DNA of 64,000 bases from Candidatus Tumulicola sp. (GTDB taxonomy: Bacteria; Vulcanimicrobiota; Vulcanimicrobiia; Vulcanimicrobiales; Vulcanimicrobiaceae): NCBI GenBank assembly GCA_036490475.1, contig DASXDT010000005.1, positions 124,001-188,000 of the forward strand, given 5' to 3'. The notes under the pieces were generated by a model, which was given only the letters and a program-made list of their open reading frames with translations, was not told the origin of the DNA and did no database searches. Within the stretch, counting starts at the first letter, position 1; each line of letters starts with the position of its first letter. Of the stretch, positions 18,386-28,359 are shown piece by piece. A program made the translations under genes and the position numbers.

Positions 18386-19288
18386 TCAACGCCGTCCGTG
18401 CACCAAAAAGTCTAGCACGGCCATCCGAACCGATACCCCGTGTCGCACTTGCTTGGCATATCGCCAACCGGCAAAATCGAGCACGCAGTCGTCGAGTTCC
18501 ATGCCGCGATTGTACGGACCGGGGTGCAAGATCACCGCGTCATCGCGCACCTTCTTCAACCGAGTACGATCGAGGCGGTAATCGCGCACGTACTCCTCGT
18601 CCGTTAGGGGCATCGACGCAAACCGTTCGCGCTGGATGCGCAACAACACGATTCCATCCGCTTTGGGCAAAACCGCATCGAAGTCGCGCTCGATGCACAC
18701 GCCCGGGCCGGCGTATTCGTCGGGAAGAAACGGCGGCGGTCCCACGAGTACGACGTCGGCGTGGGCGCGTTTTAAGCCTGCGATCAACGAATGCGCAACG
18801 CGGCTGTGCGCGACATCGCCAACGATCGCGACCGTCCGTCCTTCTAAGCCGCCGAACTCCTCGATCAGCGTATACATATCCAGCAACGCTTGCGTCGGGT
18901 GCGCGTGCGTTCCGTCGCCCGCGTTGACGACGTGCCCGTCGAACACCGCGCCGAGCCGCTCGGCAAAGCCACTCTCCGGATGACGCACGACCAGCACGTC
19001 CACGCCCATCGCTCCTAGCGAGATCGCGGTGTCCTCGATGGTTTCGCCCTTCGCCAAGCTCAAGTCGCGCGGGGTCAGATTTACGACGTCGGCGCCCAGA
19101 CGAAGTTCGGCTAGGTTGAAGGACGTGAACGTGCGCGTGCTCTCCTCGAAAAACGTATTGACGCACGCAACGCGATCGAGCAGGCGTCCGGGCGGCGTGC
19201 GTTCGAACTCGGCGGTCCGTTCGAAGACGTAGCGGAGATTGTCGGGGTCGAGATCGGTCAGGTCGATGAGGCTATGGCGTATCCGCAA
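18386..19288 (-). CDS. pyrB: aspartate carbamoyltransferase catalytic subunit
   Basis: Condenses carbamoyl phosphate and aspartate. 300 aa, normal length. Carbamoyl-phosphate site FFEESTRTFTSF, the loop NLTPRDLSLAKGETIEDT and HPTQALLDMYT are present, as is the domain-linking VGDVAHSRVAHS and the C-terminal HPGPYNRGMEL. The start lies 17 nt inside the end of pyrR. No pyrI regulatory subunit is present, so control is likely through PyrR. Confidence 0.97.
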   Translation of the reverse strand: MRIRHSLIDLTDLDPDNLRYVFERTAEFERTPPGRLLDRVACVNTFFEESTRTFTSFNLAELRLGADVVNLTPRDLSLAKGETIEDTAISLGAMGVDVLVVRHPESGFAERLGAVFDGHVVNAGDGTHAHPTQALLDMYTLIEEFGGLEGRTVAIVGDVAHSRVAHSLIAGLKRAHADVVLVGPPPFLPDEYAGPGVCIERDFDAVLPKADGIVLLRIQRERFASMPLTDEEYVRDYRLDRTRLKKVRDDAVILHPGPYNRGMELDDCVLDFAGWRYAKQVRHGVSVRMAVLDFLVHGRR

Positions 19289-19814
19289 CGACCACTACCT
19301 CATCGGATGCGGCGCGTTGGGCTCCCAGCGACACTGCCACGCGTTCGCCCGCGCTGGTTGGGATTACACGGCCGACGTAATCGGGTTGGATCGGCAGCTC
19401 GCGCAACCCGCGGTCGATCAGCACGCATAATCGAATCGCCGACGGACGGCCGAGATCGGTCACCGCGTCGAGCGCGGCGCGAATGGTGCGCCCGGTGTAG
19501 AGAACGTCATCGACGATCACGACGGTGCGGCCGGTCACATCGACTGGAATTCGCGACTCCGCCATTTCGTGCGTCACGCGGTCGTCGCGGTACAGATTGA
19601 CGTTGAGAAAGCCCAGCTCGGGCGGGGCGCCTCCTATGCGGGTAATTTCCGCCGCCAGACGCGCCGCGAAACCTTCCCCGCCGCGGCGCACGCCGAGCAG
19701 AACGACGCCGTCGCGCGCTTCGGACGGTTCGACGATCTCGTGCGCGAGACGCGCACAGGTACGTGCGATTTCGTCGTCGCGGATGACAACGCGATGGCGT
19801 GTGGTCGCGTTCAT
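19272..19814 (-). CDS. pyrR: bifunctional pyr operon regulator / uracil phosphoribosyltransferase PyrR
   Basis: 180 aa phosphoribosyltransferase-fold protein that in many bacteria binds pyr mRNA to promote attenuation when UMP is high. The PRPP loop VVIVDDVLYTGRTIRAALDA, the RRGGEGFA phosphate loop and the basic N-terminus (RHRVVIRDDEIART) are typical. It sits between valS and pyrB with ATGA overlap to valS. I did not find an obvious PyrR-binding hairpin in this window: the upstream spacer is inside valS, so an attenuator, if any, must lie in coding sequence or before carA/carB. Confidence 0.95.
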   Translation of the reverse strand: MNATTRHRVVIRDDEIARTCARLAHEIVEPSEARDGVVLLGVRRGGEGFAARLAAEITRIGGAPPELGFLNVNLYRDDRVTHEMAESRIPVDVTGRTVVIVDDVLYTGRTIRAALDAVTDLGRPSAIRLCVLIDRGLRELPIQPDYVGRVIPTSAGERVAVSLGAQRAASDEVVVVADTP

Positions 19815-22420
19815 GCGACCGAGTCCGTTAGCGCGTCGAGTGCGGATTGCACGTTCTTTTGCTCCAACCGGTATCCCTCAAGCTTGGCTCGCTCCTTCGC
19901 AACCACGTCGGGTGCAGCCTTGGCGACGAATGCATCGTTCGACAGTTTTCGTTCCAATCGTTCCACCTCGCCCGCTAAGCGCGCGACCTCCTTGGTGTAG
20001 CGTGCCTCGAGCAACTCGCGCGGAGCCCGGGCGCGTAACGCGGCCAGCGCATCCTCCAGCGTGTCGCCGCTAGCGGGCGCGGGCTCGATGGCCGCAGCCA
20101 CAAAGTGACCGAGCAACGCCGCGGCTTGAGCCGGAACGTTTGCGGGCGTTTCCAACGTTAGCGGCTCGCGCGGTTGCAGCCCCATCTCGGCCCGCAGATT
20201 GCGCAGACGCTCGGCCGCGAGCTGCACCAATTCGAAGGCGGCGGCGGCATCGCGGTCGACCGGCACCTCCTCCGGATCCGGCCACGTGGCGGTCATGATC
20301 GTCTTGCCGTCGTGCGGGATCGCCAGCCACACCTCTTCGGTAATAAACGGTTCGATGGGATGCAGCAAGCGCATCGCGTTGTTCCAAACGAACGACAGCA
20401 CCGCGGCGCGCGTCGACAGGTTGTCTTCGATTTTCGTCGCCTCGAGATACCAATCGCAGAATTCGTACCACACGAAGCGCCACAACGCGTCGGCCGCCGA
20501 ACCGAAGTCGTAGCGATCGTACGCGCTTTCCACCGCGAGGATCGTGTCGTGCAAGCGCGTTAAGATCCAACGATCGGCGATCGTCAGCGACTGCGGCTTC
20601 GGCAGAATACGCGCACCCGGCAAGCCTTCGGCTAACGTCAGCAAGAAGCGCGTGGCGTTCCAAATCTTGTTGTTGAAGTTGCGCGCTTCTTCGCAGCGCG
20701 ACTCGACGAATCGTATTTCCTGGCCTTCGAGCCGCATCTGTCGCAGGACGCCCATACGAAATGCGTCGGCTCCGTATTGTTTGGCCAACTCCATCGGGTC
20801 GATCGCGTTGCCGAGCGATTTCGACATTTTACGCCCTTGCGCGTCAAACACCAGCGGCGGAACGAATACTTCGGGAAACGGCAGCTCGCCCATCACGTGC
20901 AGCCCCAGCATCACCATGCGGGCCACCCATAAAAACACAATATCGCCGCCGGTGACCAACACCTGCGACGGGTACCAGCACTGGAGTTCGGTGGTCGACT
21001 CCGGCCAGCCGAGAATCGAGAACGGCCAGATGCCGCTCGAAAACCAAGTGTCCAACGTGTCGGGGTCGCGCACCAAAACGTCGGTGCCGAAGTCGCGCAA
21101 CGAGATCTCGCGCGCTTCTTCTTCGGTTTCGGCCACCACCGGAGTGCCGTCGGGCGCGTACCACACCGGAAGACGGTGCCCCCACCACAGTTGTCGCGAG
21201 ATGTTCCAATCGCGAATATTCTCGAGCCACTGTACGTACGTGCGGCCGTGGCGCTCGGGAATAAAACGGAGCCGACCGTCGTGATACGCGTCCAACGCAG
21301 GCTTGGCGAGTTCTTCCATGCGGACGAACCATTGCAGCGATAGCATCGGTTCGATCGCATCCCCGGTGCGCTCGCTTACCGCCAGCGACATGCGATGCGC
21401 TTCTTCTTTCACCAAACGTCCGTCGCGTTGCAAGTCCTCGACGATGCGCTTGCGCGCTTCGTACCGATCCATGCCGTCGTACGGACCAACCCCGATCTCC
21501 GCGCCGGTGATGCGCGCCTGTTGATCCAAGATCGATGGCATCGGCAACGCGTGGCGAGTGCCGATATCGTAATCGGTTGCGTCGTGTGCCGGCGTCACTT
21601 TCACCGCGCCCGTCCCGAACGTGCGATCGACGGCCGCGTCGGCCACGATCGGAATCGAGCGGTCCAGTAGCGGGGGCACCAGCACGTGGCTCCCGACCAG
21701 CCCGGCGTAGCGCTCGTCGTCGGGATGCACCGCGATCGCCACGTCGCCCAGGATCGTTTCCGGGCGCGTGGTCGCGATGACGATGCTGCGGCGCGAATCG
21801 TCACGCAGCGGATACGCGACGTGCCACAATGTCGCATCCCGCTCGACACGATCGACCTCGGCGTCCGAAACGGTCGTTTGGCCGCGCGGATCCCAGTTGA
21901 CCAGCCGCCGGCCGCGATAGATCCGGCCTTCACGATATAAGCGCACGAACAGCGACCGAACGGCCGCCGACAGACCTTCGTCCATCGTGAAACGGCTACG
22001 CTGCCAGTCCGGACCGAAGCCTAAAACCCGGAACTGCGATTCGATCGCGCCACCGTACGTGCGCGACCAATCCCAAGCACGCTCGACAAATCGCTCGCGC
22101 CCCAAATCGTCGCGCGTGATGCCCTCGCGTGCGAGATCTTTGATAACGACGGCTTCGGTAGCAATGGCCGCATGATCCAAGCCCGGCAGCCAGTCGGCAT
22201 TGTTTCCGCGCATACGGTGGTAGCGGACCAGCACATCCATCGGGGTGTAGGTCGACCCATGCCCCAGATGCGCCCGCCCGGTAACGTTCGGCGGCGGCAT
22301 GCAAATAATGAAGGGCGGCCGCGCCGGATCGGGCTCCTCGTGGAAGTAGCCATTCTCTTCCCAGCGGCGATAGAGGCGTTCTTCGACCGTGCTCGGGTCG
22401 TATTGCTTGGGAAGGTCCAT
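19811..22420 (-). CDS. valS: valyl-tRNA synthetase
   Basis: Charges tRNA-Val and edits mischarged threonine. I chose the ATG at 22420 (MDLPKQYDPSTVE, the usual ValS N-terminus), giving 869 aa; an open frame reaches 22531 but would run through the divergent promoter region. HIGH appears as LGHG in GRAHLGHGSTYTP, KMSKS as RKMSKSLGNAIDP, the CP1 editing domain has TTRPETILGDVAIAVHP, and the C-terminus has the Val-type coiled coil (EVERLERKLSNDAFVAKA). It leads the pyrimidine genes with a 4-nt overlap to pyrR, an unusual pairing. Confidence 0.97.
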   Translation of the reverse strand: MDLPKQYDPSTVEERLYRRWEENGYFHEEPDPARPPFIICMPPPNVTGRAHLGHGSTYTPMDVLVRYHRMRGNNADWLPGLDHAAIATEAVVIKDLAREGITRDDLGRERFVERAWDWSRTYGGAIESQFRVLGFGPDWQRSRFTMDEGLSAAVRSLFVRLYREGRIYRGRRLVNWDPRGQTTVSDAEVDRVERDATLWHVAYPLRDDSRRSIVIATTRPETILGDVAIAVHPDDERYAGLVGSHVLVPPLLDRSIPIVADAAVDRTFGTGAVKVTPAHDATDYDIGTRHALPMPSILDQQARITGAEIGVGPYDGMDRYEARKRIVEDLQRDGRLVKEEAHRMSLAVSERTGDAIEPMLSLQWFVRMEELAKPALDAYHDGRLRFIPERHGRTYVQWLENIRDWNISRQLWWGHRLPVWYAPDGTPVVAETEEEAREISLRDFGTDVLVRDPDTLDTWFSSGIWPFSILGWPESTTELQCWYPSQVLVTGGDIVFLWVARMVMLGLHVMGELPFPEVFVPPLVFDAQGRKMSKSLGNAIDPMELAKQYGADAFRMGVLRQMRLEGQEIRFVESRCEEARNFNNKIWNATRFLLTLAEGLPGARILPKPQSLTIADRWILTRLHDTILAVESAYDRYDFGSAADALWRFVWYEFCDWYLEATKIEDNLSTRAAVLSFVWNNAMRLLHPIEPFITEEVWLAIPHDGKTIMTATWPDPEEVPVDRDAAAAFELVQLAAERLRNLRAEMGLQPREPLTLETPANVPAQAAALLGHFVAAAIEPAPASGDTLEDALAALRARAPRELLEARYTKEVARLAGEVERLERKLSNDAFVAKAAPDVVAKERAKLEGYRLEQKNVQSALDALTDSVA

Positions 22421-22523
22421 GGGTGGGCCTGCGTTTCGCGCCGCGTAGACCGGACCCTCGGACCACGGAATCTTATACGAGCCGTAATGCGGCCTTAATG
22501 GCCGCTTGCTAGCATCGGCGCAC
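22421..22523. promoter_or_regulatory. divergent spacer of valS and LuxR gene with perfect palindrome
   Basis: 103 bases between the chosen valS start and the LuxR-type gene. It contains a perfect inverted repeat GCGGCC-TTAAT-GGCCGC at about 22488-22504 (6-bp arms, 5-base centre), which could be an operator or a short transcript hairpin. I see no T-box: there is no AGGGTGGNACCGCG-type element before valS. Promoter hexamers cannot be assigned with confidence. Confidence 0.5.
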
Positions 22524-23834
22524 ATGACCACGGCGACCCAACAACGCGTAGACGAGCTTTTGCGCGACGCGCGTACGTGGGACGCGGCGCGTTTCGCGGA
22601 CGCCGCCCGCTTAGTAAACGACGATCCGTCGCTGCGGCGGCTGGCCGCCGGTGTCTTTGCAATTGCGGGCCGTCACGAGGCCTTAGCGGCAGTCCAGGAC
22701 GTTCGACTTCTGGCGCCACATGGAGCCGTCAACGTCGAAGAATACGTGGCTTCGCTTCCCGGCGGCCCGAGTGCGTTCGACTATGCTGCCGTCGCTGCCG
22801 CGGCAGCATGGCGGGGCGACGCCGATGCAACGTATCGTTTGCTGCGAACAGGGGCCGCGTTCGCAATCGAAGCGGGCGCTACTCATATCGCGATCGCCAT
22901 CGACGAGCGGTTGGCCCAGCACGCGTTGCTCTTTGGAAACGTGGACGTCGCGCAACGCGCCGTCGCTGCGGCACTGGTATTGGCTCCCGTGCAACGAGCG
23001 TGGAGCTGGCATTGGCGCGCCGCTGCGACGGCCGCGCGATTTTCCGTAGCGGTGGGCGATACCGCGCGTGCAGTCGATCTGGTCGCACAGTCGCGCAACG
23101 CTCGATCGCCCGAGATCGACGCGCTATTCGCTCCGAGCGCGGTCGCGCTTTCCGCGCTGCAGGATGCGACGCCGTCACAATCGGTCGTCACCGACGAACT
23201 ACGGCGCATCGCGCTCACGTGTGAGACGCCCCATCTGGCCGCGTCGGCCGCAATGGCCTGGGCCGTCGCCGAACCGTCCGAGCCGAGCGTGCCGTCACCG
23301 GCCGCCGTTGCTCTACGTCGCGCGCTTCTGCGCGGAAGCGACGGCTTGGATACGATCGAGCTGTATTCAATAACCGCGCGCTACGGCGACGTCGACGACG
23401 CGCGCATCGCGGCCGCAGCGCTGCTCGCGTTGGCCGCGTACGATCTTCCGTTCGCCGATGCCCACGCGCAGCTGGCGCGGGCATACATTCTGTTTCGTAC
23501 CGGGCGTCACGACGCGGCTGCGGCGGCCGCCGGCGATGCCGCACGCGCGTTCGCGGCGGTTGGCCTGCGCGGCTGGACGAACGAATCGATGCTGTTGCTC
23601 GTTCGCCAAGAAGGCGATGCAGGAGCGCCACGCCGGCGACCGTCGGCGCTGGCGCTAACCGGGCGAGAACGCCAGGTAGCACAACTGATTCGCCGCGGCT
23701 CGTCAAATCGCGACGTCGCGCGCGTTTTAGATATCAGCGAGCACACCGTCGAGCGCCACGTCAGCTCGATTCTCTCCCGTCTCGGACTTCGATCGCGCTG
23801 GCAGTTGGTCGACGAACGTCAGGACGAACAATAA
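22524..23834 (+). CDS. LuxR/FixJ-type transcriptional regulator with helical repeat N-terminus
   Basis: About 436 aa from the ATG at 22524 (MTTATQQRVDEL); an in-frame ATG at 22506 would add six residues. The C-terminal ~60 residues form a GerE/LuxR helix-turn-helix: LTGRERQVAQLIRRG, then SNRDVARVLDISEHTVERHV and SSILSRLGLRSRWQL. The first ~370 residues are alanine-rich helices resembling TPR/MalT-like repeats, with no receiver domain, so the signal is not a classical phosphorelay. No small-molecule site is recognisable. It is divergent from valS and upstream of the TonB-like operon, which it might control; that is position only. Confidence 0.88.
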   Translation: MTTATQQRVDELLRDARTWDAARFADAARLVNDDPSLRRLAAGVFAIAGRHEALAAVQDVRLLAPHGAVNVEEYVASLPGGPSAFDYAAVAAAAAWRGDADATYRLLRTGAAFAIEAGATHIAIAIDERLAQHALLFGNVDVAQRAVAAALVLAPVQRAWSWHWRAAATAARFSVAVGDTARAVDLVAQSRNARSPEIDALFAPSAVALSALQDATPSQSVVTDELRRIALTCETPHLAASAAMAWAVAEPSEPSVPSPAAVALRRALLRGSDGLDTIELYSITARYGDVDDARIAAAALLALAAYDLPFADAHAQLARAYILFRTGRHDAAAAAAGDAARAFAAVGLRGWTNESMLLLVRQEGDAGAPRRRPSALALTGRERQVAQLIRRGSSNRDVARVLDISEHTVERHVSSILSRLGLRSRWQLVDERQDEQ

Positions 23835-23989
23835 GACAACGCAGTCGATCATTAAGAACGTATCATTGATGCCGCTAGTGCATTAACGAACATCGCATCT
23901 CCCGGGATGCGCGCGAGCGCTAGGCTCGCCTACCATCGTGATGAGGAGTATCCGCCCCGGCCGCTTCTCGTTGCTACTGGGAGATCTCG
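23835..23989. other. intergenic region before the TonB-like receptor
   Basis: 155 bases. It includes the motif ATGAGGAGTA near 23941 and a GGGAG element 9-14 bases before the TTG at 23990, taken as the receptor RBS. No terminator hairpin for the LuxR-type gene is obvious. Confidence 0.4.
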
Positions 23990-26900
23990 TTGCTCGACTT
24001 CGTTGCGCGCCTCTGCAAGCGCCTTGCTTGCGTGGTGTTCTTGTGTATTGCGACTGCGCCGTTGGCCGCTGGAGCCGACACATCAGGCATCATCTCAGGT
24101 ACGGTCACCGACTTTACAACGCACGTCCCGCTCGTGGGTGTGGCCGTCGTCGCGAAGTCACCGAGCGCCACTTACCGGGCCGTTACCGACGCGCACGGCC
24201 GCTACACGTTCTTGAGCGTGCTGCCGGACAACTATTCCATCTCGTTTACCCGCACCGGCTATGCTGCCTATTCCGCGGTGGCCGTCGTGCTGAACGGATC
24301 GCAGCAAAGAGTCGACGCCGAGCTATCGATCGCCCTGCGCACGATCGCCCATACTCGCGCCCGTTCGGCCGGCAGTGCGTACCAGCGCGGGATGACGATC
24401 GATACCTACACGGTGACCGGCGCGCAAATCGAGACCGTACAGGGCAAGGCGTTCAACGCCGACGAGAACCAGTTGCTGCGCAGCATACCCTCCGTCACGA
24501 TCGATAAATCCGGAACCGTTTCGATTCGCGGCGGCTTCGCGTTCGAAGCGGCCTATGAGTTTGAAGGCATCGACTACACAACGCCCAACGCGAACCTGCA
24601 AAACACGCTCCAGAACGTCGGCAACTTCAACCTGCTCAATGGCGTCGGCAGCGTGCAGCTGATTCCCGGCGGCGGCGACGCCACGCACGGCGACACCGGC
24701 ACCGGCCTCATCTTATTTACCGCCAAGCACGGAACGTATCCGGAGTTTTTCCATGCCGACGTCGAGTCGCAAGTGTTCCCATACTTGCATCAGCTCGGCT
24801 TGGAGTGGGGTTGGGCCGATCCCAAGCAACATCTGTCCAACTACGCCGGCTTTATCGGCATTCGCAAGAACTATCAATACGGAATTCCGGGAACGGCCGC
24901 CGCGACCCTCGGCACGTTGGGTACCAACGCAGCGACCCTCGGCAGCGTCATCGATCCAAACGCGGTGTATTACGCACCGTCGTTCGTCGCATCGAACGAC
25001 TTCGTCGATAACTTAATCTACCGATTCGGCAAGAATGACAGCCAGCGGTTCCAGTTCTTCATTCAAGATCAGTCCGTCAATCAAACGCTGGATTACGGCG
25101 GTTTTCAGAACCTGCAGTACATCACCGGCGGTAAGGCCTCCGGACAGTGCTCGCGCTATCCCGTGATCGGTTCGAACGGTCCGGTCAACACGACGCAGCA
25201 GAACTTCGTGTGCGATACGCTGACGCCGACGTTCCCAGGGCAGCCCAACAGTTATGCGTTCGTATCGCAACCCGACACGCTGTCGAGCCCTTTTCTGGCG
25301 TACAAGTTTGAGTACGGCGCCAATCTCGGCGCGTCGTCGCTATTGACCGCACGCTACTTCCGTACGTTCAGCCAGCAAGAGCAGATCATGCCGGCACAAG
25401 GGATCTTCGCTTCGCCCTACGGCGGCCAGCGCACGGCGTTCCAGCTCGACGACACCACGCAAATCGGCAGCAAGAACACGATCAAAGTCGGCGGTATCTA
25501 CGAGTTTCTCAAACCGTACGGCGACCGCTTCGATTACACGTCGTACACGGCGTTCACGTCGCCCGCGTACATCGTAACCTACGCGATCACACATCCCAAT
25601 CAACCACTGCCGCTGCCGTACACGTATCAAGGTTTGCTGCCCAACAATAACCCGGCAGCACAGCAAGGCCTTGAAGAGGACTTCTTTTCGCCGTCGCTGT
25701 GTCGCCAGCTGAACTTGCAATCGGGCTGCGGGTATCTCAACTCCTACTTTCCAAACGGCGTACGCTTTCCGTACGAACACGACATCCCAACCGTGACGCA
25801 GCAGACGTATGGCTTGTACGTGCAAGACACGCTCGACATGTCGGACCGCTGGAAAGGCGAAGCCGGCCTGCGACTCGACGGGTACAACTTTCAGATCCCC
25901 GAGCAAGCCGGCGCACTGCCGACGGTCGGCGCGGTCGCTCACCAACGTTTATACGAGCCGCATTTCGATCTATCGTATCTGCCGGATCAACGCGATACCT
26001 TGCGCATCGGTTTCGGCCATACGCTGTCGATTCCGTTGCCCAGCCAACTCGGCAACGACGTCAGCATGACGCCTTACGCCGCCTTCGAAAATGTTCCGTC
26101 GTACGATAACACGACCGGAGCGCCCGCGCAGTACTGCGGTCCGCACGCCAACCAGCAGTGCTCCAACTATGCCCAGCAACTCTACTGGCTGACGCGCGAC
26201 TATCGCTTCGGTAGCTCGACGCTTGAGGCCCCGCTCGTCGGCGCAACGTTTACCAACATAGACGTTTCGTGGGCGCACGAGTTTCGTGACGGCGCTGCAT
26301 TCAAGGTGACGCCGTTTTACCGGCGCGGTTACAACGTGATCGAACAGACGGCGCAGATTATTGGATTCAACTATAATACCGGCACGCCCGTCTACGGCGA
26401 CGTCGCGTATTCGAATCTGGGCACGCAAAAAGCCACCGGCGTCGAGCTCCTCTATACCAAAGAAGTTCCGCTCGGCTTGTCGATGCAGATCGGGGCGACC
26501 TACATCAGTCAGTTCGGTAACGAACCACCCGGCGCGTTTTTACAGCCTGCCGCACTGGCACTAGGCATCACATACCGCTCGCCCGATCTCTCGCCGTTCC
26601 AAGCCAATGCGGCCTTTAACTATCGCACGGCCAAAGGCTGGCGCATCAACCCGGTGATCGGCTTCAACGTCGGTTATCCGTACGGCGGCGGATACTACAC
26701 CGCGGTGTATTGCAACGGTATAGCGGTCATCGTTCCAAGTACGAGCCTTTCGACGATCTTCTCGCAAACGCCGGGATACATCGATCCGCTCGATCCGGGA
26801 ACCTGCACCAAGCCGAACATCGCCGCAACGCGCGGCATTCACGAACCGGGATTGCCCGGCGGCCTGCTCACCACGCCGCGCATCGATGCCGACTTGACGG

Positions 26901-27172
26901 TCGAGTACAGCCCGCCGACCAAATCGTTGACCAAATCGATCTTCGGATTACAAGTACAAAATCTATTCAACCAAATCTACAACGTTCCGATCGTTAACGG
27001 CTGTTACGGTATTCCCGTGACGACCGGTTTGACCAGCGGTTCGGCACCTTGTACCTACAGTACGCCGCAGTACGCACCGCCCGACGTAGCCTCACACGGC
27101 AACGCGCCGTATCTGACGTACCCGAACGAAACGCCGATTTCGTTCCGCCTCTACTACCAGGTGACGATATGA
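23990..27172 (+). CDS. TonB-dependent-receptor-like outer-membrane protein
   Basis: 1060 aa from a TTG at 23990 behind a GGGAG Shine-Dalgarno. Signal peptide (LACVVFLCIATAPLAAGA), then a carboxypeptidase-regulatory-like domain (GIISGTVTDFTTHVPLVGV to about residue 110, with AVTDAHGRYTFLSVLPDNYS), a plug-like region (NQLLRSIPSVTIDKSGTVSI, IRGGF) and a long beta-barrel rich in aromatic residues with GN/YxF patterns to the C-terminus (FRLYYQVTI). There is no clear TonB box by eye. Such receptors import scarce ligands, and the PstS-like and other lipoproteins follow it on the same strand, coupled by an ATGA overlap. The ligand is unknown. Confidence 0.88.
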   Translation: MLDFVARLCKRLACVVFLCIATAPLAAGADTSGIISGTVTDFTTHVPLVGVAVVAKSPSATYRAVTDAHGRYTFLSVLPDNYSISFTRTGYAAYSAVAVVLNGSQQRVDAELSIALRTIAHTRARSAGSAYQRGMTIDTYTVTGAQIETVQGKAFNADENQLLRSIPSVTIDKSGTVSIRGGFAFEAAYEFEGIDYTTPNANLQNTLQNVGNFNLLNGVGSVQLIPGGGDATHGDTGTGLILFTAKHGTYPEFFHADVESQVFPYLHQLGLEWGWADPKQHLSNYAGFIGIRKNYQYGIPGTAAATLGTLGTNAATLGSVIDPNAVYYAPSFVASNDFVDNLIYRFGKNDSQRFQFFIQDQSVNQTLDYGGFQNLQYITGGKASGQCSRYPVIGSNGPVNTTQQNFVCDTLTPTFPGQPNSYAFVSQPDTLSSPFLAYKFEYGANLGASSLLTARYFRTFSQQEQIMPAQGIFASPYGGQRTAFQLDDTTQIGSKNTIKVGGIYEFLKPYGDRFDYTSYTAFTSPAYIVTYAITHPNQPLPLPYTYQGLLPNNNPAAQQGLEEDFFSPSLCRQLNLQSGCGYLNSYFPNGVRFPYEHDIPTVTQQTYGLYVQDTLDMSDRWKGEAGLRLDGYNFQIPEQAGALPTVGAVAHQRLYEPHFDLSYLPDQRDTLRIGFGHTLSIPLPSQLGNDVSMTPYAAFENVPSYDNTTGAPAQYCGPHANQQCSNYAQQLYWLTRDYRFGSSTLEAPLVGATFTNIDVSWAHEFRDGAAFKVTPFYRRGYNVIEQTAQIIGFNYNTGTPVYGDVAYSNLGTQKATGVELLYTKEVPLGLSMQIGATYISQFGNEPPGAFLQPAALALGITYRSPDLSPFQANAAFNYRTAKGWRINPVIGFNVGYPYGGGYYTAVYCNGIAVIVPSTSLSTIFSQTPGYIDPLDPGTCTKPNIAATRGIHEPGLPGGLLTTPRIDADLTVEYSPPTKSLTKSIFGLQVQNLFNQIYNVPIVNGCYGIPVTTGLTSGSAPCTYSTPQYAPPDVASHGNAPYLTYPNETPISFRLYYQVTI

Positions 27173-28359
27173 TTCTGCGATTAACGATTATTGCTGCGAT
27201 CGTGGCACTGCTTACCGCGTGCGGCAATGGTGCTTCCTCCGAGCCGCCGCAAACCTCGGTCGACCCAGCCGCATCGAGCAAACTGCAGTTTTCGGTCGGC
27301 GTTGCGACGATCAGCTTCAATGGCGGTCAGAGCGTCGCGTACGGACTGAACACAGTGTTAACGTTGCGTCAATCCAACGGGTTATCGGGCACGCTCTACA
27401 ACATTCCGCAGATTCTCGGACCGTCGAACTTCAACGTGCTCACGTCGACGGTAACCGGCGACGAAGTGCAATCTGCCGGCGCCGATCTGGGCACCAACCA
27501 CATCACCGGGGGGACGCTCAACCAAACGCTCTGGACCGGGCCGCCGCAAGGACAGAAGGCGGCGACCACCGGCGCCTTCGGGTACGGATTCTGTCCGTGC
27601 AACTCAGACGCCGGTCCGCAAAACGGCACGTCGCCGCTGTATCAAGCCTTCAATCTGCCGGTGTACGGCACCGGCAGCAACTCGGAACACTTCTATGGTG
27701 GTCCGCCGTCGTTTCCGAGCTTCGACCCGTCGCTCGAGGCGCTCGGATTCGTCGGTTATTCGCTCGGCTTTACAGACTTTGCGGTAACGCCGGTCATCGG
27801 TACGTATCGCTTGTATGCGGCCGTTCCGCCGGCATATACCACGCCGCAGAATCCGGTGCCGACACCCGGGCCCGACGGTACGCCGACGCCCGGGCCCGGA
27901 GTCCTCGCAGCGGCAGCGCAGATCACGCACGTTACGCCGCTGCCGGCGTTCAAGACGCCGAGCTTTAGCGCCGATGGTACCGGCGGTGGCACCGTTAAGG
28001 TTACCGTTCCCAAAGGCGCGACCGAGGCGGTCGTTATCCTGCGTGCGATCGCAAACAGCGGCACCGGCGTTTGCTTGCAAGCGCACACGTTCGACGCGTA
28101 CTACACGCTCGTCGCCAAGCACACCGGCACGCACACGCTTACGCTGCCCGATACCATCGGGCCTAAGACCCAATCGAATCAACCGAGCGCAACGATTTGC
28201 CCGAACGGCTCATATCAGGTCTATGCGGCTGGGGCGAACTACCCGCTGTACGAGGCGTCATACCCGACGAATCTTTCGCAACTACCGGTCATTCGCGGCA
28301 ACGACGGACAAGCCGACATCAGCACGTCCGATATGCTGCAAGGCACCTATCCGCAGTGA
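27169..28359 (+). CDS. lipoprotein following the TonB-like receptor, unknown function
   Basis: 396 aa, ATG overlapping the receptor stop (ATGA). Lipobox LLTACGNG at about residue 17. The mature protein has a beta-rich, glycine/serine-rich sequence, a proline-rich hinge (VPTPGPDGTPTPGPG) and a C-terminal domain with GTVKVTVPKGATEAVVIL and three or more cysteines. No known family recognised. It is coupled to the next lipoprotein through a TGATG overlap, so the receptor and its lipoproteins are translated as a set. A surface ligand-binding or receptor accessory role is inferred. Confidence 0.75.
   Translation: MILRLTIIAAIVALLTACGNGASSEPPQTSVDPAASSKLQFSVGVATISFNGGQSVAYGLNTVLTLRQSNGLSGTLYNIPQILGPSNFNVLTSTVTGDEVQSAGADLGTNHITGGTLNQTLWTGPPQGQKAATTGAFGYGFCPCNSDAGPQNGTSPLYQAFNLPVYGTGSNSEHFYGGPPSFPSFDPSLEALGFVGYSLGFTDFAVTPVIGTYRLYAAVPPAYTTPQNPVPTPGPDGTPTPGPGVLAAAAQITHVTPLPAFKTPSFSADGTGGGTVKVTVPKGATEAVVILRAIANSGTGVCLQAHTFDAYYTLVAKHTGTHTLTLPDTIGPKTQSNQPSATICPNGSYQVYAAGANYPLYEASYPTNLSQLPVIRGNDGQADISTSDMLQGTYPQ

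Noticed and set aside
22421..22523. A T-box leader before valS.
   Set aside because: No AGGGTGGNACCGCG-type antiterminator sequence or terminator hairpin was seen.
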